Shown: positions 45,541 through 54,597 of the stretch, piece after piece
Numbering within the stretch: position 1 is the first letter of the stretch
Layout of the letters: the number at the start of each line of letters is the position of its first letter
Assembly: GCF_001420695.1 (NCBI RefSeq)
Contig: NZ_LJJB01000013.1
Location: 434,065-498,064, forward strand
Source: Brevibacillus choshinensis
GTDB taxonomy: Bacteria > Bacillota > Bacilli > Brevibacillales > Brevibacillaceae
Length of the DNA: 64,000 nt
Direction of reading: 5' to 3'
Program-made: the position numbers and the translations under genes
Notes under the pieces: generated by a model
What the model was told of the DNA's origin: nothing
Databases searched by the model: none
Seen by the model: only the letters and a program-made list of their open reading frames with translations

Positions 45541-46596
45541 TTAAAGCTGAGCGATAGTGCCTACGCCTTTTTCTTCCGCTTTCTTGAGGATGTAATCGGC
45601 TGTGATCAGATCCTGCAAAGCAATTCCCGTGCTGTCATAGATGGTAATGTCTTGATCGGACAGGCGACCCGGTGTTTGGCCGAGAATCACACTGCCGATT
45701 TCTGCGACGATGTCTTCTTTGGAGATCAGTCCTTTTTGGACCGCTACCTTGGTTTCTCCGACGTTGATAGCTTGCGTCACGTCATCTACGAAGACACGAG
45801 CGGTTGTAAACAGATTCTCATCGATTTCTTGTTTTCCTGCCATATCCGCGCCAATGCAGGAGAAATGCGTACCGGGCTTGACCCATTCTTTCATGATGAT
45901 CGGTTTGTGGGAAGGAGTGGCCGTGATAATGATGTCCGCTTCTTCAGTAGCTTGACGAATGTCGTCCGTCGCCACGTATTCAATCTCGATACGATCGAGC
46001 AATGTTCGATATAGCTCCTGGTCGTCTTGATAAGGAGCAAGAAACATATCCTGCAGCTTTTCTTTTGCCGTCGCACAAAACGTTGCGGCCTTTTCATAGG
46101 AATTTGCATTGTAAACGGTCACTTTTTTAATGTGCTTCATGGTGATGAGTGTGGCCATGATTTCGTACGCAGCCAAATGACCGCAGCCTACCAAGAGGAG
46201 ATTCTCCGATTCAGGTCTAGCGAAATATTTCGCCCCGATTCCACCAGCAGCACCTGTGCGCATGAGCGTCACGGGCTCACCACTCATCATCCCTTTGGGA
46301 ACACCCGTATCGCTGTCGAGAACCATGACAAAACCGACAAGTGCGGGCAAGTCTTTCGCTGGATTCTCACCAAACCAGGAAACGAGCTTTAGCCCAAATA
46401 TGTTAGCTCCCGTCAAATGACCGGATTTGATATCCATATCTGCCTTGCCTGGAGCAAACTCGTGGAACACCATAGGAAACAAAGAAGCTTCTTTCTGTTC
46501 TTTTAACGTGTAAGCACGTTCTACCAGTTCAATCACATGCTTCATGTCTAGTAATTGCTTGACGCTAACCTGGTCGATTACCCTAAATGGAAACAT
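45541..46596 (-). CDS. Ornithine cyclodeaminase / mu-crystallin-family enzyme
   Basis: 351 residues from the ATG at 46596 (GAGAGGGGG upstream); a longer open frame further upstream overlaps the LysR promoter region and is unlikely. Family features: MDIKSGHLTG with the substrate-binding Lys, LMRTGAAGGIGAKYFARP with the carboxylate-binding Arg, Rossmann LLLVGCGHLAAYEIMATL, and the VFVDDVTQ catalytic-Asp region. The family includes ornithine cyclodeaminase, imine reductases such as BhcD and pyrroline-carboxylate reductases, and EutC. With a threonine-dehydratase-like gene at 50426, an imine-reductase role is attractive. Confidence 0.85.
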   Translation of the reverse strand: MFPFRVIDQVSVKQLLDMKHVIELVERAYTLKEQKEASLFPMVFHEFAPGKADMDIKSGHLTGANIFGLKLVSWFGENPAKDLPALVGFVMVLDSDTGVPKGMMSGEPVTLMRTGAAGGIGAKYFARPESENLLLVGCGHLAAYEIMATLITMKHIKKVTVYNANSYEKAATFCATAKEKLQDMFLAPYQDDQELYRTLLDRIEIEYVATDDIRQATEEADIIITATPSHKPIIMKEWVKPGTHFSCIGADMAGKQEIDENLFTTARVFVDDVTQAINVGETKVAVQKGLISKEDIVAEIGSVILGQTPGRLSDQDITIYDSTGIALQDLITADYILKKAEEKGVGTIAQL

Positions 46597-46647
46597 GTAA
46601 ATCCCCCTCTCCACATCTGGTGTGAATGATATGGCTTTGACTTTAGC

Positions 46648-46683
46648 ATAGAATAAAATAATAATGAAATTAGCGTATTCTAT
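46648..46683. promoter_or_regulatory. Dyad ATAGAATA-N20-TATTCTAT in the divergent LysR promoter
   Basis: Perfect 8-base inverted repeat, 46648-46655 and 46676-46683, between the divergent ornithine-cyclodeaminase-family and LysR genes. A plausible LysR operator. Confidence 0.45.
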
Positions 46684-46730
46684 AGTAACCATTGAATTCT
46701 TAGAAACCTTTTGTGCTTGGGGGGAGCAGG

Positions 46731-47615
46731 ATGGAGCTTCGCACGTTAAAAACATTTCAGGTCGTGGCAGACCAACTCAATTTAACCAAAGCTGCCGAAC
46801 TGCTCGGTTATACACAGCCAACGATCACGCTGCAAATACAGACATTGGAGAAAGAGATCGGGCATCCATTGATTAATCGGGTAGGGAAGAAAACGTTTCT
46901 CACGCCCGCAGGTAAAATGATGAAGGAGCATGTCGACAAGCTGTTTGCGGTTGTCTCACAAATGGACAAAGCGATCAAGCTGCTGGACGGGCCTTATGGT
47001 ACTTTGGTAGTCGCAGCTCCGGAGTACTACTGGACGCACTATCTGTCTCAGCTGATTCGCTCGTACGTTCATCATCATCCGCAGGTCAAGCTGAAGCTGG
47101 TTTCCTGCAACAGTGCCGATGCGGTCAACATGATTACGTGCAATGAAGCAGACATTGGCATCATTGCGGGACAAAGCGGCAAACAGGAAATAGAGAGCAC
47201 ACTGCTGGAAAAAGAAGAACTGCTGGTGGTCACATCGAGAGAAATTTTTGAAAAACACGATCGGGACTACATTATGGAGAATTATCCATTTATTTATAAA
47301 GAGAGCTACAATCTCGACGGTTTGCACAGTCAATCGATCACGGAACTAAACTATCATCCTGCTGCTGCCATCGAGAGCAGCAGTGAAGAAGCGATCAAAA
47401 TCGCAGCCTTGAATCATACAGGTGTAGCATTAATCAGCGCCAATTTGATCAAAGAAGAATTGGAGTCCGGCGAGCTTGTCCGGTTGCATCAACTCGAACA
47501 ACGATTGGATACCCAGCTCATCTTTTTAAAAGACCGCTCGGATGAGATGACGATTCGTTCCTTTGCGGAGCTGGTCATCCAAGGTTGGCCAGAGGCAGGA
47601 GTCCGTCAGATTTAG
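46731..47615 (+). CDS. LysR-family transcriptional regulator
   Basis: 294 residues from the ATG at 46731, with GGGGGAG upstream. N-terminal winged helix MELRTLKTFQVVADQLNLTK and AAELLGYTQPTITLQIQTLE, followed by the usual LysR effector domain. It is divergent from the ornithine-cyclodeaminase/aminotransferase pair and upstream of a transporter, M20 hydrolase and dehydratase, so it most likely controls both sides in response to the imported substrate. Confidence 0.93.
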   Translation: MELRTLKTFQVVADQLNLTKAAELLGYTQPTITLQIQTLEKEIGHPLINRVGKKTFLTPAGKMMKEHVDKLFAVVSQMDKAIKLLDGPYGTLVVAAPEYYWTHYLSQLIRSYVHHHPQVKLKLVSCNSADAVNMITCNEADIGIIAGQSGKQEIESTLLEKEELLVVTSREIFEKHDRDYIMENYPFIYKESYNLDGLHSQSITELNYHPAAAIESSSEEAIKIAALNHTGVALISANLIKEELESGELVRLHQLEQRLDTQLIFLKDRSDEMTIRSFAELVIQGWPEAGVRQI

Positions 47616-47637
47616 CATCATAGAAGCAAGATAGGTG

Positions 47638-47672
47638 AGGCAGATCCTCTACGGAGGCAATCTGCCTTTTTT
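47638..47672 (+). terminator. Rho-independent terminator after LysR
   Basis: AGGCAGAT (47638-47645) pairs with ATCTGCCT (47660-47667), followed by TTTTTA. Confidence 0.85.
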
Positions 47673-47805
47673 ATTTTCTCAAAAGTAGAAGACGAAGAAT
47701 TAAAAGGGTCAATGGTTACCATTGGCATTCCCTATTAGATGAGTCCGTCAGAGTATGCTACCATTTAGAGACAAAATATTTTGAAAAAGGGGGTTTGAAC
47801 CGTTT

Positions 47806-49212
47806 ATGTCGCTACCTAACGTTTCCGTAAACACACCGCTGAACAAGAAACCGAGGGAAATCAACGTTTTTGTATTGCTCCTTTTGGTGTTGATCGTCGC
47901 TTCGATTGCCACATACGTTCTTCCGGCTGGAGAGTATACCCGGACAGAGGTGAATGGGCGAAATGTCGTCGTACCAGACACCTACAAAGGGATTGAATCT
48001 TCTCCGGTTAGCTTGATGGGTATCATTGGTTCCGTCCACACAGGGATGGTAGAAGCGTCGTCTATTATTTTCTTTGTCCTTATTATCGGTGGTACGTTTG
48101 GTATTTTAACTGCAACAGGTACGATAGAAGCACTCATTTCTACTCTTTCACGAAAGCTAGCGAATCAGGAAAAATGGCTGATACCGATCATGATGCTGTT
48201 TTTTGCAATGGGCGGCGCTTTGATGGGGATGGCCGAAGAGACATTGGCCTACATCGGAATCATGATTCCACTCGCGATTGCTCTCGGTTTTGACGTCATC
48301 ACAGGGACCGCGATTGTACTTGTGGGGGCATCGATTGGATTTACGACTGCGGTCATGAACCCTTTTACAGTAGGGATTGCTCAGAGCATTGCTGAGCTGC
48401 CACCGTTTTCGGGTATGGGATATCGCATTCTCTTGTTTGTGATTATGTACGCGGTGTCTGTGTATTTCGTCTACCGGTATGCGATGAAAGTAAAGCGTGA
48501 TCGGGGCTACGGATTTTTTGCGGACGGAAAATACGATACAGTGGGTTCAAAAGAGTTGAAGCTCGAGACGAAACACAAGATTGTGCTCGGTTGTTTCCTT
48601 CTTAACTTTGTGATACTGGCTTACGGAGTCGTCAAATTTGAATGGTTTATCACGGAAATCGCTGGATTATTTACGATTCTGGGCATCATCATTGCCTTTG
48701 TGGGGCGGCTCCCTGCCGGTGATGCAGTCGGCGCTTTCATGAAAGGGGCAGCAGGACTGATTTCGGGTGCACTCATCATCGGAGTGGCTCGTGCTATCGT
48801 CGTGATTTTGACAGATGGACATGTCATCGATACGATTTTGTTCCATGCATCCTCGGCCATTCACCACTTGCCACCAGCTCTTAGTGTTGTGGGAATGTAT
48901 TTGCTGCAAGCCATTATCCACTTGATTGTGCCTTCTGGCAGCGGGCAAGCAGCATTAACCATGCCGATTATGGCGCCACTCGCTGATTTGGTGGGAGTGA
49001 CGCGTCAGACAGCCGTTCTCAGCTTTTCCATGGCAGACGGAATCGGAAATATCATTTTTCCGACTTCCGGGTACTTCATGGCAGGCTTGGCTATCGCCGG
49101 AATCCCATGGGTGCGCTGGGCAAAATGGATATTGCCTCTCATTTTGACGCAGTACGCGATCGGACTGGTAGCGGTGGTCGTGGCGCAGCTCATTGGATAC
49201 GGACCTTTCTAA
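47806..49212 (+). CDS. YfcC/DcuC-type membrane transporter
   Basis: 468 residues, about 12 hydrophobic segments. Typical YfcC features: PREINVFVLLLLVLIVASIA then TYVLPAGEY at the N-terminus, GMAEETLAYIGIMIPLA, and VGIAQSIAELPPFSGMGYR. The family carries C4-dicarboxylates, arginine/ornithine or other amino acids. It is followed after 15 bases by an M20 hydrolase, so an N-acyl amino acid or peptide-like substrate is plausible. Confidence 0.88.
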   Translation: MSLPNVSVNTPLNKKPREINVFVLLLLVLIVASIATYVLPAGEYTRTEVNGRNVVVPDTYKGIESSPVSLMGIIGSVHTGMVEASSIIFFVLIIGGTFGILTATGTIEALISTLSRKLANQEKWLIPIMMLFFAMGGALMGMAEETLAYIGIMIPLAIALGFDVITGTAIVLVGASIGFTTAVMNPFTVGIAQSIAELPPFSGMGYRILLFVIMYAVSVYFVYRYAMKVKRDRGYGFFADGKYDTVGSKELKLETKHKIVLGCFLLNFVILAYGVVKFEWFITEIAGLFTILGIIIAFVGRLPAGDAVGAFMKGAAGLISGALIIGVARAIVVILTDGHVIDTILFHASSAIHHLPPALSVVGMYLLQAIIHLIVPSGSGQAALTMPIMAPLADLVGVTRQTAVLSFSMADGIGNIIFPTSGYFMAGLAIAGIPWVRWAKWILPLILTQYAIGLVAVVVAQLIGYGPF

Positions 49213-49227
49213 AGGGGGGATCGGGTC

Positions 49228-50400
49228 ATGCAAGCGTTGACATTGGTTTCCAAAGAATTAGGCGAATGGGCCGTGCGACATCGTCGCCATTTGCATCAAT
49301 ATCCGGAATTGTCTGGCGAAGAGCATCAGACGCATGCGTATATCAAGCGTCAGCTAGAAGAGATGGGAATGGACATTTTAGCATTTGAAGCGCCGAGTGT
49401 CGTAGGGTTTCTGAGAGGAACGACAGGGGAAAACACGATCGCCCTGCGTGCGGACATCGACGCTCTGCCTGTTTTGGAAGAAGGAGATAAACCTTATCAA
49501 TCCAAAATTCCCGGCATTTCTCATGCATGTGGCCACGATGGGCACACCGCTGTCTTACTTGCGGCGGCAAAATGGCTGTCAGAGCATCGCGACGAAGTGA
49601 AGCCGAACGTCCTTTTCCTTTTCCAATCTTCGGAGGAACGTGATCCGAGCGGTGCATCTGCTCTCATCCAACAGGGTGTACTCGATCAAGTCGATGCGAT
49701 TTTTGGCATTCATCTCTGGCAGCCCTTGGAAAAAGGACAAATCGGTGTCTGCCATGGCTCGATGATGGCGGCTTGCGATGAATTTACGATTACCATCGAG
49801 GGAAAAGGTGGCCATGGTGCCATGCCACAGGAAACCATCGACCCCATCTACATCGCCAGTCAGATCGTCGGTGGAATCCAGTCCGTCGTCAGTCGCTCGC
49901 TCAATCCGCTGCAGCCTGCGGTAGTAACTGTCGGAAAGGTCGAGGGTGGCAGTACGTACAATATCATTCCCAACGAAGCCTTGATGCTAGGCACTACTCG
50001 TAGTCTGACAGAGGAGACGCGACAACGAATTCACACTCACATGCAGAGAATTGTAGAGGGTGTCTCTGCGAGCTACGGGGCTACGGGTCGCATGGAGTAC
50101 AGGTGGGGTCCGCCACCACTGGTGAATGACAAGGTTCAGAGTCGCTATGTCGAACAGGTGGTAAAGGATTCGTTTGGAGAGTCAGTCTACGCGGTTGACC
50201 TCGCGCCTACGATGGCTGCGGAAGATTTCGCCTATTATTTAGAGCGCTGTCCCGGTGCATTTATTTTCGTCGGAATGGGCGGCGAGGCAAGTGCATACCC
50301 TCACCATCACCCCCAATTTGATATTGATGAAGATTCCATTCCGATCGCCATTGAACTGTTTGTCCAGCTTGTCCTGCGATATGCCCGTCAAGCTGGTTGA
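49228..50400 (+). CDS. M20 family amidohydrolase (N-acyl-amino-acid/hippurate hydrolase-like)
   Basis: 390 residues, RBS AAAGGGGGG. Metal site SHACGHDGHTAVLLAAAKWL with the Cys ligand, catalytic Glu in FQSSEERDPSGASALIQQG, and lid-domain GKGGHGAMPQETIDP. It should remove an acyl group from an amino acid. It comes between a YfcC transporter and a dehydratase, suggesting uptake, deacylation, then breakdown of the free amino acid. Confidence 0.9.
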   Translation: MQALTLVSKELGEWAVRHRRHLHQYPELSGEEHQTHAYIKRQLEEMGMDILAFEAPSVVGFLRGTTGENTIALRADIDALPVLEEGDKPYQSKIPGISHACGHDGHTAVLLAAAKWLSEHRDEVKPNVLFLFQSSEERDPSGASALIQQGVLDQVDAIFGIHLWQPLEKGQIGVCHGSMMAACDEFTITIEGKGGHGAMPQETIDPIYIASQIVGGIQSVVSRSLNPLQPAVVTVGKVEGGSTYNIIPNEALMLGTTRSLTEETRQRIHTHMQRIVEGVSASYGATGRMEYRWGPPPLVNDKVQSRYVEQVVKDSFGESVYAVDLAPTMAAEDFAYYLERCPGAFIFVGMGGEASAYPHHHPQFDIDEDSIPIAIELFVQLVLRYARQAG

Positions 50401-50425
50401 AAAAAAGCTCCAGGAGGTACAGAAG

Positions 50426-51391
50426 ATGTTGAATGTTTCTATGTTACACGTACTGCAAGCCAAAAAGCGCATCGAACACGAAATCGTACAAACACCTTTG
50501 ATCATGTCGAACAGCTTGTCACAGCACGTCGGTACTGAAGTGTGGCTCAAGCTGGAGAATTTGCAAAAAACGGGGTCCTTTAAGCTGCGGGGGGCTCTGA
50601 ACAAAATTTCTTCCTTGTCAGAGACGGAGCTGAGACACGGAGTCATAACTGCTTCAGCAGGAAATCACGCGCAGGGTGTGGCTTATGCGGCGTCCCTCAC
50701 TGGTGTATCTGCGCTCATCGTCGTGCCAAAGACGGCACCAGAGACGAAGCGCGCAGGTATCCAACGATATGGCGCGGAGCTGGTCATTTACGGCGACAAT
50801 TATGATGAAGCAGAGGCTCACGCGTTTCGATTGGCGGAAGAAACGGGACGGACATTTGTTCATGCTTTTGAAGATAACGAGATCATTGCTGGTCAAGGAA
50901 CTGTTGCACTCGAAGCGCTACTGGAACAGCCTGATTTCGACGCAATCGTTGTTCCAGCAGGGGGTGGTGGACTCATTTGCGGAATTGCAGTAGCCGCCAA
51001 AGCTCTCAACCCAGCTATCGAAGTGATCGGTATCCAGACTCACGCTTCACCGCCATGGTACTATTCGTTCAAGGAGCGTAGGCTAGCTGATGTGACTTAT
51101 AGCGATTCACTCGCTGACGGCTTGCATGGAGGCATCTCCCAAGGGAATCTGGATCTTGCCTTACGCATCGTCGACCAGTTTGTACTCGTCGAAGAAGAAC
51201 AGGTAGCCCACGCGATGTACTGGATGGCCAAGGAGCATCACTATATGGTGGAAGGCTCCGGTGCTGTAGGGATCGCTGCGCTTTTACATGGTCACTTGCC
51301 CCAGCTGAAAGGGAAAAAAGTGCTGAATATCGTCAGCGGTAGTAACGTGGATGCCACCAAGCTAGGGATAATCATCAGTAGCTACACGTAG
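50426..51391 (+). CDS. Threonine dehydratase-like PLP enzyme (fold type II)
   Basis: 321 residues from the ATG at 50426 with AGGAGG eight bases before; the open frame upstream overlaps the M20 gene. PLP lysine in KLENLQKTGSFKLRGALNK, GNHAQGVAYAA, and the phosphate loop VPAGGGGLICGIAVA. No C-terminal regulatory ACT-like domain, so a catabolic type. It may act on threonine/serine or on another beta-hydroxy amino acid, as BhcB and EutB do. Terminator follows. Confidence 0.9.
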   Translation: MLNVSMLHVLQAKKRIEHEIVQTPLIMSNSLSQHVGTEVWLKLENLQKTGSFKLRGALNKISSLSETELRHGVITASAGNHAQGVAYAASLTGVSALIVVPKTAPETKRAGIQRYGAELVIYGDNYDEAEAHAFRLAEETGRTFVHAFEDNEIIAGQGTVALEALLEQPDFDAIVVPAGGGGLICGIAVAAKALNPAIEVIGIQTHASPPWYYSFKERRLADVTYSDSLADGLHGGISQGNLDLALRIVDQFVLVEEEQVAHAMYWMAKEHHYMVEGSGAVGIAALLHGHLPQLKGKKVLNIVSGSNVDATKLGIIISSYT

Positions 51392-51400
51392 CAACCGCAT

Positions 51401-51441
51401 AAAAAAGAACGTGTGCCGAAAATCAGGTACACGTTCTTTTT
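51401..51441. terminator. Bidirectional terminator after the dehydratase gene
   Basis: AAAAAAGAACGTGT pairs with ACACGTTCTTTTT around GCC/GGT; usable in both directions. Confidence 0.9.
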
Positions 51442-51461
51442 ATGGATGGTGTATTTGTATC

Positions 51462-51593
51462 TTATTTCTTGTCCGGATCTGGATTTCCATTTTGTTGGTT
51501 ATTGGGAAAAACGGCCTTTTCCCACTTTGTCAGGAAGTATCCTGAGAGTACAAATATCCCGATCGCCACCACTGTAATGATCAATCCACTCAT
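51462..51593 (-). CDS. Small single-pass membrane protein (43 residues)
   Basis: Minus-strand ATG at 51593 with GGAAGGAGAG upstream. The product has one strong membrane helix (GLIITVVAIGIFVLSGYFL) and then a charged, Asn/Pro-rich tail ending NGNPDPDKK. It stands alone between a terminator and the anchored CapA gene. Composition and start signals argue for a real gene. No family recognised. Confidence 0.65.
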   Translation of the reverse strand: MSGLIITVVAIGIFVLSGYFLTKWEKAVFPNNQQNGNPDPDKK

Positions 51594-51654
51594 GACACTC
51601 TCTCCTTCCGTTGACATCCTTTGTTAATGAATACGAAGCACAGCGATGAAAGTT

Positions 51655-52806
51655 TCATTCTACACGACCATTCGGGTGAATGTTCACTTGCTGGGAAATG
51701 GATTGGATTCGTTCGATCAAAAGAGCTCCGTCCGATTCATTCATGGGCACGGCCTGTCCTAGTTCAGCGTGATAAGGGACCATCGTTAGCTCACAATTCC
51801 CTTTTTTGGTACAGGTGGCTTGGAGAACCATGCTTTCCCACGTCTTTGGCTCGACTGCGCGAGTGAAGATGAAGTTTCCGAGACTGTACGCAATCCATTT
51901 ATTCTTATACTTTTCAAAACCTTGCAGGACGTGCGGGTGTCCGCCTACAATCAGATCCACACCAGCATCAATAAAAGTGTGTGCGAGCATCGTCTGATGA
52001 TCGACAGGGAAATCCACTTTTTCTTTGCCCCAGTGTGCAATGACCACGACAAGATCAGCTTCTGAGCGAGCTTTTTGGATCGCTTGAACAGCAAGAGTGT
52101 GGTCGTAGGTCGCAGCGAGTCCCGGTTTATTTTTGCCTGCGTACCAGCTGTATTCGGGAATGACACGGCTAAAGCCGAAGATGGCCATTCGGATGCCGTT
52201 TTTTTCAACGTAGATGGGTGCATATGCTCTGGCTTCATCCCGACCAGCTCCGACATACTCTACCTGGTGATTCTCAAGCGCCTGTAGCGTGTCCAATAAT
52301 CCGTCTACTCCTTGATCCATTGTATGGTTGTTAGCCAGATTTACTGCATCTATGCCAGCTTCCTTCATCGCGGGTACGGCATGGGGAGAGGACTTGTACA
52401 CAAAGGCTTTGTTGTCAGCAGGTGTCCCTCTCTCTGTGATCGGCGTTTCCAGGTTGGCGATGGTGTAATCATCGGTCTGAAAAAGCGATCGGACGTGCAT
52501 GAACGGATAGTCGTAACCTTTTTCAAGCACCATTTTTTCTACATTACCTGACATCATGACGTCGCCAACAAAGCTCAAGGAAATGGTGGGTTCTATAGCT
52601 GGCTCTGTCCCCGTACCTTCTGTGAGAGGGGCGGTGTCGGGGAGGGAGGGATTTCCCTCTGCATTATTAGATAAACGGTCGACCAGCACATACATCCCGG
52701 CTGCAACGATGGCGATAAGACTAAAGAGGATGGTACGCTGCCCGATGCGTTTCCATTTGTTTTTCGCTCTGTGGCGTCTTGATCTCGTTTGATTGGTACG
52801 GCTCAT
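51655..52806 (-). CDS. Membrane-anchored CapA-family protein
   Basis: 383 residues. Very basic N-terminus (RSRRHRAKNKWKRIG), then one membrane segment (TILFSLIAIVAAGMYVLV), then the extracytoplasmic CapA/PGA_cap fold: SFVGDVMMSGNVEKM, NLETPITERGT, LANNHTMDQGVDG, VVIAHWGKE, VGGHPHVLQGFEKY. The family includes CapA/PgsA of poly-gamma-glutamate synthesis, but no capB/capC genes are near, so a different envelope role is possible. Confidence 0.88.
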   Translation of the reverse strand: MSRTNQTRSRRHRAKNKWKRIGQRTILFSLIAIVAAGMYVLVDRLSNNAEGNPSLPDTAPLTEGTGTEPAIEPTISLSFVGDVMMSGNVEKMVLEKGYDYPFMHVRSLFQTDDYTIANLETPITERGTPADNKAFVYKSSPHAVPAMKEAGIDAVNLANNHTMDQGVDGLLDTLQALENHQVEYVGAGRDEARAYAPIYVEKNGIRMAIFGFSRVIPEYSWYAGKNKPGLAATYDHTLAVQAIQKARSEADLVVVIAHWGKEKVDFPVDHQTMLAHTFIDAGVDLIVGGHPHVLQGFEKYKNKWIAYSLGNFIFTRAVEPKTWESMVLQATCTKKGNCELTMVPYHAELGQAVPMNESDGALLIERIQSISQQVNIHPNGRVE

Positions 52807-52966
52807 GGTTCCCCCTTACGAAAAAAGACAGCATTTTTCCAAACATTCGTCCATTATACCATGCTCTACCGTTTCTTTCCTTTTCATGGCAGAAGAAGTA
52901 CAATGGACAAAATGTCTTCGTAAATCTATCGCCTGCAGGTCAGGTGATGAAAAGAGGTGGGGGCAG

Positions 52967-53776
52967 TTGAGCTTGTCTTTGGACCATATCGTTCATTTTT
53001 TGCATCGCACTCCGGTGGAAGCGACGGAACAATTTAGACAAAAAGGTTATCATGCTGTAGCGGGCGGCAGACATACGATGTGGGGCACTTGGAATAGCCT
53101 GAGCTACTTTGGGCTCTCCTATGTAGAGTTTTTGGCGGTCGAGCAGACAGAACTCGCGAAACAGTCAGAAAACCCGCTCATTCATCAGCTCGTGGAGGAA
53201 CAAAGTAGTGGCGAGGGCTTGGGCCAGATCGCCTTGCGTACGCAACAGATGGATCAGTGGGCAACAGAGCTGCGTGAAAAAGGCTTGCACGTGACGGGTC
53301 CCGTTGCTGGAAGCCGGACGCGTGAAGATGGTACAGTCATTCGCTGGAGAATGCTCTTTTTGGAAGATCCAAGTGGGGGGCAGATGCCTCCGTTTCTCAT
53401 CGAGTGGCAAGAATCTGATGATGAGCGTGTGAAAGACCTGACAAATCGGGGAATGATCGCGGACCATCCGAATGGTGCTGATGGCATCCAAGCAGTCGGA
53501 TATGCAGTAGCAGAACTGGAAGAAGCAGCCAAGCAATGGGAGCGCTGGTTTGGCTGGGAGAGTAGTGATCTTTTTATCGATGAACAAATGGGTGCACGTT
53601 GTCGGTCATTTAAGGTGCCTGGCGGTGACATCGTCCTCTGCCAACCGATTGGAGAAGGAATAGCTCAGGAAGCGTTGAGAACGAGAGGGGAACGGCCGTT
53701 TTTCGTGCGAGTGAGCGGCAGAAATGAAAAGGGCGCGGATACCGTCTTTGGTGGTCTATATCTAAGCGGGTTGTAA
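52967..53776 (+). CDS. Glyoxalase-like domain (VOC superfamily) protein
   Basis: 269 residues from the TTG at 52967, preceded by GAGGTGGGGG; an ATG at 52886 in frame lacks a good site. It starts SLSLDHIVHFLHRTP, like the Glyoxalase_3 domain, and carries two VOC-type halves (second about residues 165-250, including GIQAVGYAVAELEEAAKQWE). Substrate unknown. Confidence 0.75.
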   Translation: MSLSLDHIVHFLHRTPVEATEQFRQKGYHAVAGGRHTMWGTWNSLSYFGLSYVEFLAVEQTELAKQSENPLIHQLVEEQSSGEGLGQIALRTQQMDQWATELREKGLHVTGPVAGSRTREDGTVIRWRMLFLEDPSGGQMPPFLIEWQESDDERVKDLTNRGMIADHPNGADGIQAVGYAVAELEEAAKQWERWFGWESSDLFIDEQMGARCRSFKVPGGDIVLCQPIGEGIAQEALRTRGERPFFVRVSGRNEKGADTVFGGLYLSGL

Positions 53777-53821
53777 TACTCGGACAAAGAGAATCATCCG
53801 AACTACATCGGTTTTCACATG

Positions 53822-53858
53822 AAAGCAGAATCTCCTTATGGGGAGTTCTGCTTTTTTT
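53822..53858 (+). terminator. Rho-independent terminator after the glyoxalase-like gene
   Basis: AAAGCAGAA-CTCC pairs with GGAG-TTCTGCTTT, followed by a T-run. Confidence 0.9.
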
Positions 53859-53956
53859 GTTTGCAATTATTTTCGCGCTGTATTTCAAGATTGGACAAGA
53901 TTTGGCGTTCTGGTATGCTGGCGGGAACAGTCATTGCCCGTGTCAAAGACTAAATG

Positions 53957-54002
53957 AAAAAAGCAAGGGTCTCTCCAGGTGATCGGAGTCCCTCGCTTTT
54001 TT
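53957..54002. terminator. Terminator of the CcdC gene (minus strand)
   Basis: AAAAAAGC-AGGG...TCC pairs with GGA...CCCT-GCTTTTTT; the T-run for the minus strand faces the ccdC stop at 54025. Confidence 0.8.
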
Positions 54003-54024
54003 AAAAATGAAGATGGTATTCGCC

Positions 54025-54504
54025 TTAGGTCCCAAATGTTTTCTTGGTTAGCTGACGGTACATGTACAGCATCGCGATTCGCCAAGGAACCAGCATACCG
54101 AAAGCGAGAAGGAAGAACAACCCTCCTGTTTGGATCGGTGTAAACGAATCGTTGATGAGTACTTTCATGATCAGGCGAATGACCAAGAGTCCCATTAAGA
54201 TGATGAAAAAGGCTTTGGAGCGCTTCAGGTACACATCCTGACCGACAATTTCAAATCGGGAAGTCAGGATCAGCGGGATGGAAAACACGATTCCGACGAG
54301 AAACGCAGTAAAATCGTACATCGGAGGTGTTGCTGCTTCCGGCAAGAAGAACATCGCAAAGCCGGTTGCCATGAAAAACGGTGGTAAAATGATGCTCTTG
54401 GCGGACACGGGTTTTTTCTGCCGGCGCATCCGTACGAAGATCACCAGTGTAGCCATGATGAGAGGTACTAGTATGCCTAGCGCCGTTGATGACAGTATTT
54501 GCAT
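54025..54504 (-). CDS. ccdC: CcdC-family (DUF1453) membrane protein
   Basis: 159 residues, the size of B. subtilis CcdC. Five membrane segments, with the family RRQKKPVSAKSIILPPFFMA and LTSRFEIVGQDVYLKRSKAF motifs. CcdC is encoded beside cytochrome c biogenesis genes in Bacillus, although it is dispensable there; here it stands alone. Confidence 0.85.
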   Translation of the reverse strand: MQILSSTALGILVPLIMATLVIFVRMRRQKKPVSAKSIILPPFFMATGFAMFFLPEAATPPMYDFTAFLVGIVFSIPLILTSRFEIVGQDVYLKRSKAFFIILMGLLVIRLIMKVLINDSFTPIQTGGLFFLLAFGMLVPWRIAMLYMYRQLTKKTFGT

Positions 54505-54597
54505 GGAAGAATCCCTCCAATAGTTTTACGCTCAATACACATATCATACACTATTGTCGGAATGTAGGTAAAGGCTCTGGCATCGTTTCCCGATTTT

